From Ditylenchus dipsaci (Eukaryota > Nematoda > Chromadorea > Rhabditida > Anguinidae), in assembly GCA_004194705.1 (NCBI GenBank), contig SADC01000941.1, positions 1-64,000 on the forward strand: a stretch of 64,000 nucleotides of DNA, given 5' to 3'. The position numbers and the translations under genes were made by a program. Positions 1 to 9,329 of this stretch are shown here, piece after piece. The first letter of the stretch is position 1. Every line of letters begins with the position of its first letter. The notes beneath the pieces were generated by a model that worked only from the letters and a program-made list of their open reading frames with translations, was not told the origin of the DNA and searched no databases.

Positions 1-221
1 CCAATTTTCTTTGTTCGAATTGTTTTTGGACCAATTTTTGTACGATCTCAATTGTTTTTGTTGGCCAGGTGTCCGAATCTGAATTGTCCTATATCCGAAT
101 ATGTTTCGAGATCAGTTGTCAAAAAGCCGAGTTGTCCGTGTTCTCAGTTTTCAGGATCCGAGTCCGCACCACACCCAAAACGACCTCTTACAAATTGGCG
201 CTTATATTTCGGTGTACAGCC
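1..221. other. Unassigned repetitive sequence
   Basis: No gene is recognised. The stretch repeats variants of TTGTCCGAAT and CGAATTGTTTTTGGACC, resembling the iterated units inside transposon ends elsewhere in the window. It may be one end of an element whose other end lies outside. The open frames here have no coding character. Confidence 0.3.
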
Positions 222-2177
222 ATTTGAATTCCCGGGGACAAAATCCAACAACTATGGTTTTAGCAAGAATTGTTTTTTTGAATACAATTTTTTGTTTGAA
301 ATATTCATTTTTGAATTTTCTTATGACTTGTCGGTCTAATCTGCTGATCCTCTTGACTTTCTTGTTCATTGCCCATGTTATGCCATGTTTGTTTGCTAGA
401 TTTTCGCCCCCGATTCACATTATTTGTTTCAGAAAATCGATAATTCGCTGAAGATTTTGCTTTGATATGTTCTGAATATAAACTCCATTAGATAAGTTTT
501 CTTAGCTTATTAGCCGTCCGCAGCTTTTCTCTTGTTCGTTCTTTTTTTAGGTGGTCTCCAATATGATCCGCAATCAGCTGAAAATATCGAGGCCGTATTC
601 TTTCATCAGCTATCTCTTTATTCTGTTATGATCAACTCCATTATCCTATGTTTTTAGTCTGACTTCAGGCATTTGAGGTTATTTTGTGGGTTTTTGCCCT
701 TAGGGTCCTCCATGTGAATTTTTCTCTAACTTTCATCGATGCATTCAAGGGCTTTTGTATGGTTTCTAACTACAGAGAGAATGACCGATACAACCGATTC
801 AAATATGACTGATATATACCGATGTGCATGACCGTTAGAGCATGACCATTTTTCAAAATACTAGTTTGGTGTGCTCGATAATCAGAGAAGGAACTTTTCA
901 ATTAACCTCTGAGTGTGCTCTGTGATTAGAAACTGCCAGAAGATCACTGCGCGTGACTGCAATAAGCGGTAATCGCAACGAACCACAAATTCCGTGTAAA
1001 CTTTATTCGCTTCTGTAGATAACACCTTACAGCCAGACATACAGTTGCCAACAGAAGATTTTCTACACTAGTATAAAATGCCGTATTGAGGAAAGTTTTG
1101 TTAGCACACTATTTGACGGTGCATCGAGCTTTTCACACCAATCATTTTGGTAATGTTTACTGATATAAAATCAACTCGATCCGCCGTCAATAGGTGAGCT
1201 GATAAAACATCCACGTGATATCTTCTACTGTTAGTAGACGATATCTGGTTGCCACACAATTGCGAACACTAGAAGTACAATAAAGTTTCTTCTGGCGCAT
1301 GAAAATTCATTATCTGAGGCAACTGGCAAACCTAAAACAATAGATATCAAGCAAGGAGCGAATAACAAAAAAAATACCGTATTTCCTCTAATAGAGCAAC
1401 CGGTGGCTTTATTTTTTGAATGCCCGAAAATCGTAAAAAATTTAAGCTGATCATGAGATTTTCGGGTGAACCCAAATATCAAAGCGGAATTGGTAGATCT
1501 TGTAGGAATTAAGAAAGTACAAACAACAGATTTGCGAAATACTTGCACCACGCTGAGATACAAGTCTCCAAAGTTGAGGAAGTGTCTCTATTAGAAGGGG
1601 TGCTATTAGAAGGGGATACGGTAAGTGACCTGAATGAGTCCTGGAACACGTCACCACGAAATTGTGTGATTACAGGTTCTTCCTTGCATACAGGCATCAC
1701 ACTGAAGAGACGTACATCACTACGCTGCACTTGGCAATGAATAAAAAAAGTTCAGTAAAAAAATACGAGATGTCAGGAGAGAAAGGCCCAATCAATCAGC
1801 CAACACACAGCAGCAGGAGACTTCACCTGATCGGGCAAATTTTTCTTGGAGACTATCTAAAAAGAACGAACAAGAGAAAAGCTGCGAACGGCTGATTAGC
1901 TAAGAAAACTTATCTAATGGAGTTCAAAGCAACGATTACGTACATCTTCAGCGAATTATCGATTTTCTGAAACAAATAATGTGAATCGGGGCGAAAATCT
2001 AGCAAACAAAACATGGCAAAACATGGGCAATGAACAAAGAAAAGTCGAAGAGGATCAGCAGATTAGACCGACAAGTCATAAGAAAAATTTAAAAATGAAT
2101 ATTTCAAACAAAAATTGTATTCAAAAACAATTCTTGCTAAAACCATAGTGTAGGATTTTGTCCCCGGGAATTCAAAT
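222..2177. mobile_element. Transposon-like element with ~335 bp inverted arms
   Basis: The left arm (222-557) returns inverted at 1847-2177. The outer edge reads ATTTGAATTCCCGGGG on the left and its complement on the right. The arms are diverged by substitutions and small indels. The interior of about 1.3 kb has no convincing coding region and carries a nested pogo-type MITE at 1377-1621. I see no clear target-site duplication, so the superfamily is not assigned. It is probably an old non-autonomous long-TIR DNA transposon. Confidence 0.7.
1377..1621. mobile_element. Pogo-type MITE, CCGTATTTCC family
   Basis: Ends read CCGTATTTCCTCTAATAGAG on the left and the inverted version (ATTAGAAGGGGATACGG) on the right, flanked by TA on both sides. 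The same ends flank the pogo/Tigger transposase fragment ending at 60731, which ties the family to pogo. Inserted inside the 222-2177 element. Confidence 0.75.
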
Positions 2178-2214
2178 ATCACATTTGATTTAGTCGTAGG
2201 AAGCCATGCTCCTT

Positions 2215-2452
2215 TAAAGGGCCTGACCTCTTCCTACTCGGTGTCCCCCGCCAATTCAAAATTTTCCTCGATCATTGGACTTCTGTACGGATTTTCCCCC
2301 GCCACGTTTCTAACAAACTAGGCCTGAAATCAAATTTTAGGCTTAGTTTTGTTAGAAACCTAGCGGAAAAATCCGTACAGAAGTCCAATGATCGAGGGAA
2401 AATTTTTGAATTGGCGGGGACCACCGAGTAGGAAGAGGTCAGGCCCTTTAAG
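2215..2452. mobile_element. Palindromic MITE, TTTAAAGGGC family
   Basis: Nearly perfect ~238 bp palindrome. The left half starts TTTAAAGGGCCTGACCTC and the right half ends with its complement. The centre is near GGCCTGAAATC/GATTTTAGGC. Related copies lie at 7092-7311 (full) and 28188-28320 (one half). Transcribed, it would fold into one long hairpin. Confidence 0.75.
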
Positions 2453-2559
2453 AATGAACTAGTGTGAAATTCTGAGCGATTAAGCCAGGGCTCCCAAGTT
2501 TTTTTTTCAAAAAATAAGTACATTTTTCGAAAAAAATAAGATTTTTGGCCCAAAAATAA

Positions 2560-2760
2560 GGATAATATTAAAATTGGCCGTAAAATACTGAAAAAATGGC
2601 CGTAAATATTTAATTTTGCCGTAAACTCGAGCTGGCCGTAAAAATACTGATTTTGGCCGTAAACTTTTGAATTTTGGCCGTAAACTTTTGAAATTTGGAC
2701 ATAAACTCGAATTTGGCCGTAAAATACCGCATTTCTGTCATACATTGTTGGATTTTGGCC
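2560..2760. repeat. Subterminal iterated array, left (TTTACGGCCAAA unit)
   Basis: About nine units of roughly 20 bp, each centred on GGCCGTAAA with AT-rich spacers. Unit order is mirrored in the inverted array at 3880-4120, where the same spacers (TTCAAAAG, AGCTCGAG) recur in reverse. The two arrays form ~200 bp inverted arms, so they were duplicated or converted as a block. Confidence 0.75.
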
Positions 2761-3879
2761 ATAAACTATTAGATTTTAGCAATAAACTCAGGCTGGTTCT
2801 AGCACAAATTGATCTATATGTCCATTGGCCCGAAATTTTTTTATCTATCTTATGCTTAAAAACTCCATTATTCAACCCAAAATCGTGTGCTGAGCACGGT
2901 GTGTTGGGGCCAAAATGCTTTTTTGACTATCTAGAATCTCAATTTGCAATCAGTACCTGGGTAGGCACCCATTCCGAGGTGGTTGACACCAATTCGATGG
3001 AATTTTTCTGAATGAGGCCTTAAAATACTAAATTTTTGCCATTAATTCAACTGTCTATATATATAGACTATCCATTCATACACTCCACTATTTCACCGTA
3101 TAAACAACAGTTACACAAATGACCGCTTATACATATACCTACATTTTACTTATGTGTCCAATGTTTTTAATCCAAACATTCTGTTCCTCCTGAACCACAT
3201 CTCGATCTTTCATCTCTTATCGCACCTATTAACATTCAACCTCGTAATCGGCTACATTCACTTCTTTCGAACAACGACAACAACAAGTAAACATTGTTTA
3301 ACAACAGGCAGAGAATTAAACAGACATCGTTGTAATGGTCTTCTTTTTTTCCTAACACAGAGCACTTGAACTATACTCCACATCCCAATTGAACTACAGG
3401 GTGTGTTAAAATTACTTTAACATTCAAGAAAAAAATCGGCAGCATAACACTCTAGCGGCCCGTTTCAGAAATTGTGGGCGGCAAACTTTAGAAACGTCCA
3501 CAAAAAGCATTATAAGACGGGGACAGCAATCTTTATTCACTACTAAACACATCTCTCGAACGTAGGCGAAAATAATAACAGCAAACATGACAACAGAAAG
3601 AGATAACTATAATTGATCCTTGTTAGCGCCAGTTACCTTGAATTGACGAACCACATTGCTGACCGCTTGACTTGCCACTCCAAATAGCTGCCGATTCGCA
3701 CGAACCCAGGACCTCGATGACGAATAAGTACGAAACCGGCGCGTAGCTCCCCTTTATTGTCTGCAGTAATATCTGCAAATTAATGAAAATAATTTAATGA
3801 ACCGACCTCGAGCGTGCACGCAAATATCATAAAAAAGGAAGATCAAAGAGACACACAAACAGACACTATGAGTTTTAAT

Positions 3880-4120
3880 GGGCAAAATTCATGGCCATAT
3901 TTGAGTTTATGGCCAAATCCAACAATGTATGACAGAAATGCGGTATTTTATGGCCAAATTCGAGTTTATGTCCGAAATTCAATAGTTTACGGCCAAATTT
4001 CAAAAGTTTACGGCCAAAATTCAAAAGTTTACGGCCAAAATTCAGTATTTTACGGCCAGCTCGAGTTTACGGCCATATTAAATATTTTACGGCCATTTTT
4101 TCACAATTTTACGGCCAAAT
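3880..4120. repeat. Subterminal iterated array, right (TTTACGGCCAAA unit)
   Basis: Inverted counterpart of the 2560-2760 array, with units TTTACGGCCAAATTTCAAAA and variants. It lies about 750 bp inside the right terminus because other sequence, including a CTGCCACCTTTT array and a tRNA-like SINE piece, lies between it and the end. Confidence 0.75.
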
Positions 4121-4377
4121 TAAATACCACCCAAATAAGTACATTTTGAAATTTGCTTTTTCGTAACTTTATTAGATAACTTATCCTTAAATATCGCCAT
4201 TTGTCATCAAATTCTTTATTCAATCAGAAAACCAAGAATAACAACCAAAGAATTAGCAACAAGCAGTAAAAAGTACTTTTCCCAACTTCTAATCTTGGTT
4301 AACAGAACATTGTTTTCAAATTTATCGTAAACGATTTTGAAAACTGCGAATAAAAATAAGAACGGACGAGACTTTTT

Positions 4378-4612
4378 TCTGCCACCTTTTTAGCTTCTTT
4401 CTGCCACCTTTTGCTTTTTTCTGCCACCTTTTGCTTTTTTCCCGCCACCTTTTACTTTTGGTTATATTTCTTTTCGACCACAGAAGTCTTCTTTCTTGCA
4501 CCAAATCACCTTGTTTAAACCAAACCATATGAAACAATAAAAAATAAGGTATGCACCCAGGTGGATTCGAACCGGTGGCAGAAAAAAGCCAAAAGGTGGC
4601 AGAAAAAAGATT
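4378..4612. repeat. Small foldback with CTGCCACCTTTT units and a tRNA-like box
   Basis: Four CTGCCACCTTTT-type units (4378-4455) face two inverted AAAAGGTGGCAGAAAAAAG units (4570-4612). Between them GGATTCGAACC (4563-4573) matches an inverted tRNA B box, suggesting a SINE remnant on the minus strand. The open frame across these units, rich in Lys, Arg and Trp, is a by-product of the repeat. Confidence 0.55.
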
Positions 4613-4891
4613 TATCCGTAAGAAAACATTGAGTACAACACAAACAAAATTCAAACAAAATCACTTTAAATTTATTAAAAATATTGCCCACTTTTTCGTT
4701 CTAAGATATTTTGTGCCGAGATGCTGTAAATTTTTCGAAAATAAGTACAAATAAGTACATTGGTCGAAAAATAAGTACATTTCTTATAAATAAGTACATC
4801 TTAAATAAATAAGATTTGGGGTCCTCAAATAAGTACATTTCTTATAAATAAGTACACTTGGGAGCCCTGGATTAAGCCCATATTGCGATTA

Positions 4892-5477
4892 CCGTATTTC
4901 CTCTATTAACTCCTCAACCTCTATTGACTCCCCACCCTTCGTTTTTTTGACTAGGATCTCAAAGTTACTTTGTCATTTTTGAAAAGCGATTTTAAGGTTT
5001 TTCAGGGGTTGAAAAATAATTATTTTGAGGAATTAATACAGTCGAACCTCGCTATAGTGGCACCCGCAAAAGTTCGTTCCCACCTAGGATTTGACACGTT
5101 TTTTGACCCAATTTACAAAGTGTTTTATTCATTCTGTTCTGACAGTCTGGCCCCAAATATCGTAAAGATTTCGACTTTGCCGATCGTTTTTTGAAAGAAA
5201 ACAAATTTGGGTTAAAAAAGTAAAACCTCGATGTAGTGGCACCCCTTTTTTGAAAACAGGTGCCACTATATCGAGGGTTTTAGTTTTTTAACCCAAATTT
5301 TTTTTTTCAAAAAAAACGATCGCAAAATCGGAATCCTTACGACATTTGGGGCCAGACTGTCAGAACAGAATGATTAAACACTTTGTAAATTGGGTCAAAT
5401 AAACGTGTCGGACCCTAGGTGGGAACGAACTTTTGGGGGTGCCACTATAGCGAGGTTCGACTGTAGAGGAAATACGG
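4892..5477. mobile_element. Pogo-type MITE (CCGTATTTCC) split by a second MITE
   Basis: The left end CCGTATTTCCTCTATTAAC follows a TA at 4890. The right end GAGGAAATACGG finishes at 5477. It is interrupted at a TA by the palindromic MITE 5039-5463. Removing that insert restores a short palindromic MITE like the one at 1377-1621. Confidence 0.7.
5039..5463. mobile_element. Palindromic MITE, CAGTCGAACCTCGCTATAG family
   Basis: Inverted ends CAGTCGAACCTCGCTATAG, TA on both sides (5037-5038 and 5464-5465). The two ~185 bp arms share a TGACACGTTT/TCTGTTCTGACAGTCTGG core. A second small inverted pair (CCTCGATGTAGTGGCACC/TGCCACTATATCGAGG) sits at the centre. Confidence 0.75.
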
Positions 5478-5788
5478 TCAGCCCACAGGCCTAGCATACA
5501 TACCTACTAGTACCACAGACCATTAAAGACTCAGTTGTTGTGATTGTTTCCTTTAATTATTTTTTTATCAAAATTCTTCTTATAACAAAAACAAAACATG
5601 AACGAATAAATACTCCATTACAAAAAAAAAAAGCTTGGAAATTGGAATGTAGCTTAGACAATAATGCTATCAGTAGTTCACCAGACAACGAGCATTCAAA
5701 AAAATTAGTGATCCATAAAAAGCTTAATTTTCGAATATGGAGATATCCGTCTAAGACCTCAAACACAATGAGGAGGCTGTTTGCGGGG
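5478..5788. other. Unassigned stretch
   Basis: I recognise no gene, RNA or repeat end. An 84-codon frame (5540-5794) is AT-rich, low complexity and unlike any family I know. Confidence 0.3.
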
Positions 5789-5936
5789 CTCTAGGTAAAT
5801 TCGCCCACAGTAAATTCGCCCACGGTAAATTCTCCCACAGGTAAATTCGCCTACAAATTTGTCCCGACACGAAATTTTTTGTTACTGTTACTGCTTAGTC
5901 ACACTTTTGAAATTCATGCATTGTGAAAATTTTTGC

Positions 5937-6300
5937 GGGATATTAAATTTCTTAGTCTGAATCAACCAAACCAAGTGGTCGTCCACTTGGTGCAATTTTC
6001 ACGTTTTTCATGTTCCAAAAACTGTTTTCTGGACCAACTCGGACATGCTGAAGATGGCTTGACAGTGGCGAAATGCCGTTTTCTCGGGTATTTTACGAGC
6101 TTTTGGCAATAATTGATTTCCTTAAAATCAATTATTTTCCAATACTCAAAAAATACCAGAGAAAACTAATTTCACTATTATCAAACCGCCTTCTGCATGT
6201 CCGAGTTAGTCCAGAAAACATGTTTGGAACATGAAAAATGTAAATTTTTTTAATCGAAGTGGACGACCACGACCTTGGTTTAGTTGGTACATGAGTTACC
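5937..6300. mobile_element. Palindromic MITE, CCAAGTGGTCGTCCACTTGG family (copy 1)
   Basis: Long foldback starting TTGCGGGATATTAAATTTC and TTAGTCTGAATCAACC. The outer arm contains the perfect 20 bp palindrome CCAAGTGGTCGTCCACTTGG (degenerate in the right arm). The centre is ATTGATTTCCTTAAAATCAAT. Other copies are listed separately. Confidence 0.75.
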
Positions 6301-6369
6301 CAGTAAACCTTAAGTTGTATTATAGAAAAGATTTAAAAACTACAGGAAGCCTAGTTTTGGAGTAGTTTC

Positions 6370-6600
6370 GTATCCTGTAGGGTATCCAGGTGCATGGAGG
6401 TGGTAGAAACAGGAAAGTGGTTCTCAGGTGGTAGTACCAAGAAAGTGGTATCCAGGTGGTTATACCAAGTTATTGACGAGCTATCGGTACTCAGGTGGAA
6501 GTGCTTAGAAAGTGGTAGGGTGGTAGAGGAATACAGTTTCTAGGCAGTGGTATCTTAGTGATAGTACTCAGTTGGCAGTACCGAAGTTGTAATTTAGACC
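6370..6600. repeat. Degenerate CCAGGTGG/GGTGGTA minisatellite
   Basis: Repeated words GGTGGTA, AGAAAGTGGTA and CAGGTGG at roughly 20-30 bp intervals. The opposite-strand form (ACCACCTGG) is common at 31280-31340, 31715-31910 and 60820-61130. No coding potential. Confidence 0.55.
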
Positions 6601-6960
6601 ATTTAAACCAAGTGGTCGTCCACTTGGTGCGAATTTTTCTTTTACGTTTTTCACATTCTAAAACCTGTTTTCTGGACTACTCAGACATGCTGAAGACGGT
6701 TTGATAATAGTAAAATGTCGTTTTCTCGGGTATTTTTTGAGTATTGGGAAATAATTGATTTTGGTGAAATCAATTACTGCCCAAACTCCAAAAAATACTC
6801 GAGAAAACGGAATTTGGCCACTGTCAAACCATCTTCAGCATGCCCGAGTTAATCAAGAAAACAGGTTTTGGAACCCAAAAAAGTAAAATTTTTTGCTCCA
6901 AGTGGACGAACACTTGTTTTGGTTGATTCAGACTAAAAAATTTAAATTCCCGCAAAATTT
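6600..6960. mobile_element. Palindromic MITE, CCAAGTGGTCGTCCACTTGG family (copy 2)
   Basis: Second copy inside the 5789-7085 element. It carries the 20 bp palindrome at 6608-6627, GTTTTCTGGACTA and GACATGCTGAAGACGG in the left arm, and the inverted set in the right arm, ending CAGACTAAAAAATTTAAATTC. Confidence 0.7.
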
Positions 6961-7091
6961 TTCAAAACGCATGAATTTCAAAAGTGTGGACCGAGCAATA
7001 ACAAACATTTCGTATCGGGACAACTTTTGTGGGCGAATTTACCTGTGGGCGAATTACTGTGGGCGAATTTACCGTTTCCCGTTTGGGGATG

Positions 7092-7311
7092 CTTAAAAGG
7101 GCATGGTCACCTGTTTTTTTATTTTTTCCCCGCAATTCAAAAAAATTCCCGAATTACTGAACTTCTGTACAGATTTTTTAACTTGGTTTCTAACAAAACA
7201 AGGCATAGAATTTGATTTTAGGTATAGTTTTGTAAAAACCAAGTTGAAAAATTCGGAAAATTTTTTGAATTGGCGGGGACAAAATTTGTAACAGGTGGAC
7301 ATGCCCCTTTA
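7092..7311. mobile_element. Palindromic MITE, TTAAAGGGCATG family
   Basis: Starts TTAAAAGGGCATGGTCACCTG and ends CAGGTGGACATGCCCCTTTAA. Inner arms CAATTCAAAAAAATTCC and CTTGGTTTCTAACAAAAC repeat inverted, with a short asymmetric loss. Same family as 2215-2452 by its GGCGGGGACA and TTGTTAGAAACC segments. Confidence 0.7.
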
Positions 7312-7388
7312 ACTCGAATTTGAGTCAGTATCCTAGGGCGAATTCTTCCTTTTTATCCCAATTTTTAACAACATCTACTTTATCAATA

Positions 7389-7488
7389 CAGTCCACTCTC
7401 GATACAGTGTAGCTCGTGGGATCGGAAAAATATACACTATTCGAGGGTTACACTATATTCGAGGGTACACTGTATCGAGAGTTGACTG
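7389..7488. mobile_element. Short palindromic MITE, CAGTCCACTCTCGATACAGTG
   Basis: 100 bp element flanked by TA (7387-7388; 7489-7490), ends CAGTCCACTCTCGATACAG and inverse with a minor mismatch. A second inverted pair (ACACTATTCGAGGG) lies at the centre. Same broad family as 5039-5463. Confidence 0.7.
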
Positions 7489-7802
7489 TAGCTTGTTGTC
7501 CTAGTAGCCCTGAATCTCATCTTACAAGGTGGCAAAACAGATAATTTCCCGAAAAAAAAATTGGTGGTCATTTCCGAGTGACAGATCTGATTTAGCATCC
7601 GCAAAACAGCTCACTTATTGTGTTTGAGGCCTAGGAGATTTTCGTTTTTCAACCATTATTACATTAAAATTTATAGACAAACAAAAATTTTAGCTAAATT
7701 TACTAAAAAAACTTTTGGGGTTAAGGATAGGACATCAGAGAGGAAGAATAAAGAAGAAGTTAACGATTTTAAAAAATATATACTTATAAATATTCGGGTA
7801 TA
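7489..7802. other. Unassigned stretch
   Basis: I see no gene, RNA or recognisable repeat. The 62-codon frame at 7618-7806 is Lys/Ile-rich and compositionally noncoding. Confidence 0.3.
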
Positions 7803-8232
7803 TTAAAGGGGGAGGGACTTCTACGGCTACTTTTGACATCGACTGCTATTCAATTCACATACATTTTTTCACATTTTTTTGTTTCCTATCTTAGATGTTT
7901 TTCACACCGTTTTGTAGCTGAGTTATTTTTCTATCAATTGAGTGGTCATACACCCTGATTAAAAATATTTTTGAGAAAATTACACAAATATAAGATTAAA
8001 CTCTACTAAAACACTTAGCTAAAAATCACGGTTTTGGGTTTGAGTTTGCTGTGATTTTCTCAAAAATCATGTTTAATCAGGGTTTGACCATTCAATTGAT
8101 ATAGGAGAACCTCAGCTACAAAACGGTGTGAAACATCTGAGATAGGAAAACAAAATATGTGAAAAAATGTATGTGAATTGAAGTAGCAGTCGATGTCAAA
8201 AAGTAGCCGTAGAAGTCCCCCTCCTTTTAATA
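7803..8232. mobile_element. Foldback MITE, GGGGGAGGGACTTCTACGG
   Basis: Two ~180 bp inverted arms (7803-7985 and 8050-8232). The outer edge is GGAGGGACTTCTACGGCTAC and its complement. Inner words ACACCGTTTTGTAGCTGAG and CCCTGATTAAAAAT also repeat inverted. The ~65 bp spacer is not palindromic. No coding region. Confidence 0.7.
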
Positions 8233-8261
8233 TATTAAGCTCTATCACGCGAAAATTTTGC

Positions 8262-8440
8262 CAATCGGACAAGGGAGCCCCGGGATAAGAAGGCTAGTAA
8301 AGCATCGAAAAACCGCAGAGGAGACCAGAGAAGGGGGACGTTCCTGCAGCCTAGGTCACAGGTTCGACTACCACAGGATGCATATCCTACTTTTTATCTA
8401 CTTTTATTCACAAGTTTGTTGTCATAATGATCTAAGGTAG
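8262..8440 (+). mobile_element. tRNA-derived SINE fragment (plus strand)
   Basis: Contains CCTAGGTCACAGGTTCGACTACC, whose GGTTCGACTAC matches a polymerase III B box, preceded by AGAAGGCTAGTAAAGCATCG. The same order of words occurs in the minus-strand copies at 8640-8945 and 62640-62870. A separate tRNA gene is unlikely: the cloverleaf is incomplete and the flanks are shared between copies. Confidence 0.6.
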
Positions 8441-8640
8441 GGCTCCGAAACGACCTTTATTTAAAAGTTTGTCCTTTATTTGAGACTAAAAATCTTTATA
8501 TTTTTTGAGATTTCACGTCAAAATCTTTATTTTTGGCACTCGAAACTCAATAAGCACTTTGGCACTTTTGGATGAATAGCACTTTTAGGTGGAATTTCTT
8601 TATTATACAAAATGTCCATCGTAAAAGTTCCAAGCCTTGT
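8440..8640. other. Unassigned AT-rich stretch
   Basis: Imperfect repeats of CTTTATTT and GCACTTTTGG. No gene or clear element end. Confidence 0.3.
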
Positions 8641-8945
8641 CCTAAAGCTCTTAGCTATCCAACAAAATTATTAACGCAAAATGAAATAAATAAAAATTAG
8701 CGTGAAAAATAATGCGTGCACCCAGTGGTATTCGAACCTGTGACCTAGTCGATGCTTATATAAAGCCACCCTTGAAATGTAAAAATGCCTTGGTCCCCTA
8801 TGGTTTTTCGAGATCTTGCTAGCCTTCTTTAGCATGAGCCCAAGATCTCAACAGATTTGATTTAAAGTCGTATACTGGCTATCTAATGAGACCAAACTCT
8901 CATGGACGAGTGAAAACAAGCTCGCGAGATTCCCTTGTTTTATTC
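8640..8945 (-). mobile_element. tRNA-derived SINE (minus strand)
   Basis: Read on the minus strand it contains a tRNA-like head with CTAGGTCACAGGTTCGAATA (B box) and shares AGTTTGGTCTCATT, AGCCAGTA and ACGACTTTAAAT with the copy at 62640-62870. That defines a dispersed SINE family of roughly 250 bp with three copies in this window. Confidence 0.65.
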
Positions 8946-9329
8946 TAATGTATTTCTGGGTGTTTATTAAGTTTTTAATATTGAAGTCACATTACTATAT
9001 GCAGTAAAGTCGTAAAAATGAATATTGTATTTCCTGTGATCACAGGACGTGACAGATCGGCCCTTTATTAAAAAAACATGTTTGTGGCATGTGTTTTGAC
9101 CCACTTTTTGACTACTTCTTTCAGGCAAGTAAAAGCTAGGGTAATTCAATTAAACATAGAATTTTAAACCGTGGTATTGCACCAAGATTCCACACCGAAA
9201 AAAAGTAACTTGTGAAGCTCAGCACAAAAAGAGTATTGGATTGAGTAATAGCATCATAATCACCAGCTGTACCACAACACAGATTATCCTAGGCACACCT
9301 AATTTTAGCACTTCACTTCCTTCTTCCCA
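8946..9329. other. Downstream flank of the FPPS gene
   Basis: No gene is recognised. It lies 3' of the farnesyl diphosphate synthase stop codon and probably includes its 3' untranslated region. A CCTGTGATCACAGGACG inverted repeat is at 9034-9050. Confidence 0.3.

Larger units (their letters stand above)
2486..4869. mobile_element. hAT-like transposon, 8 bp TSD GATTAAGC
   Basis: Termini are CAGGGCTCCCAAG and its exact complement, flanked by a perfect 8 bp direct duplication GATTAAGC (2478-2485 and 4870-4877). CAGGG ends with an 8 bp duplication are typical of hAT. Inside the ends are AAATAAGTACATTT units (2510-2535; 4735-4855) and large inverted arrays of a TTTACGGCC unit (about 2560-2760 and 3880-4120). 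The interior has no recognisable transposase and carries at least one inserted sequence (about 4370-4620), so this looks non-autonomous. Confidence 0.8.
5789..7085. mobile_element. Foldback element with GTAAATTCGCCCAC arrays
   Basis: The left end has four GTAAATTCGCCCACAG-type units (5795-5855). The right end has three inverted units GTGGGCGAATTTACC (7028-7075). Inverted arms continue inward (CACTTTTGAAATTCATGC near 5905 against GCATGAATTTCAAAAGTGTG near 6970). The interior holds two copies of the CCAAGTGGTCG palindromic MITE and a CCAGGTGG-rich stretch. No transposase seen. A related unit recurs at 39930-40000. Confidence 0.65.

Noticed and set aside
2272..2745. 157-codon minus-strand frame with VYGQNS repeats, echoed at 3814-4149 on the plus strand
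   Set aside because: Both are translations of the TTTACGGCCAAA subterminal array of a hAT element.
4322..4654. 110-codon minus-strand frame rich in Lys/Arg/Trp
   Set aside because: It is the translation of CTGCCACCTTTT repeat units; codon content follows the repeat.
8670..8760. tRNA gene on the minus strand
   Set aside because: B box is good but there is no paired acceptor stem, and the flanks are shared with other copies, so it is a SINE.
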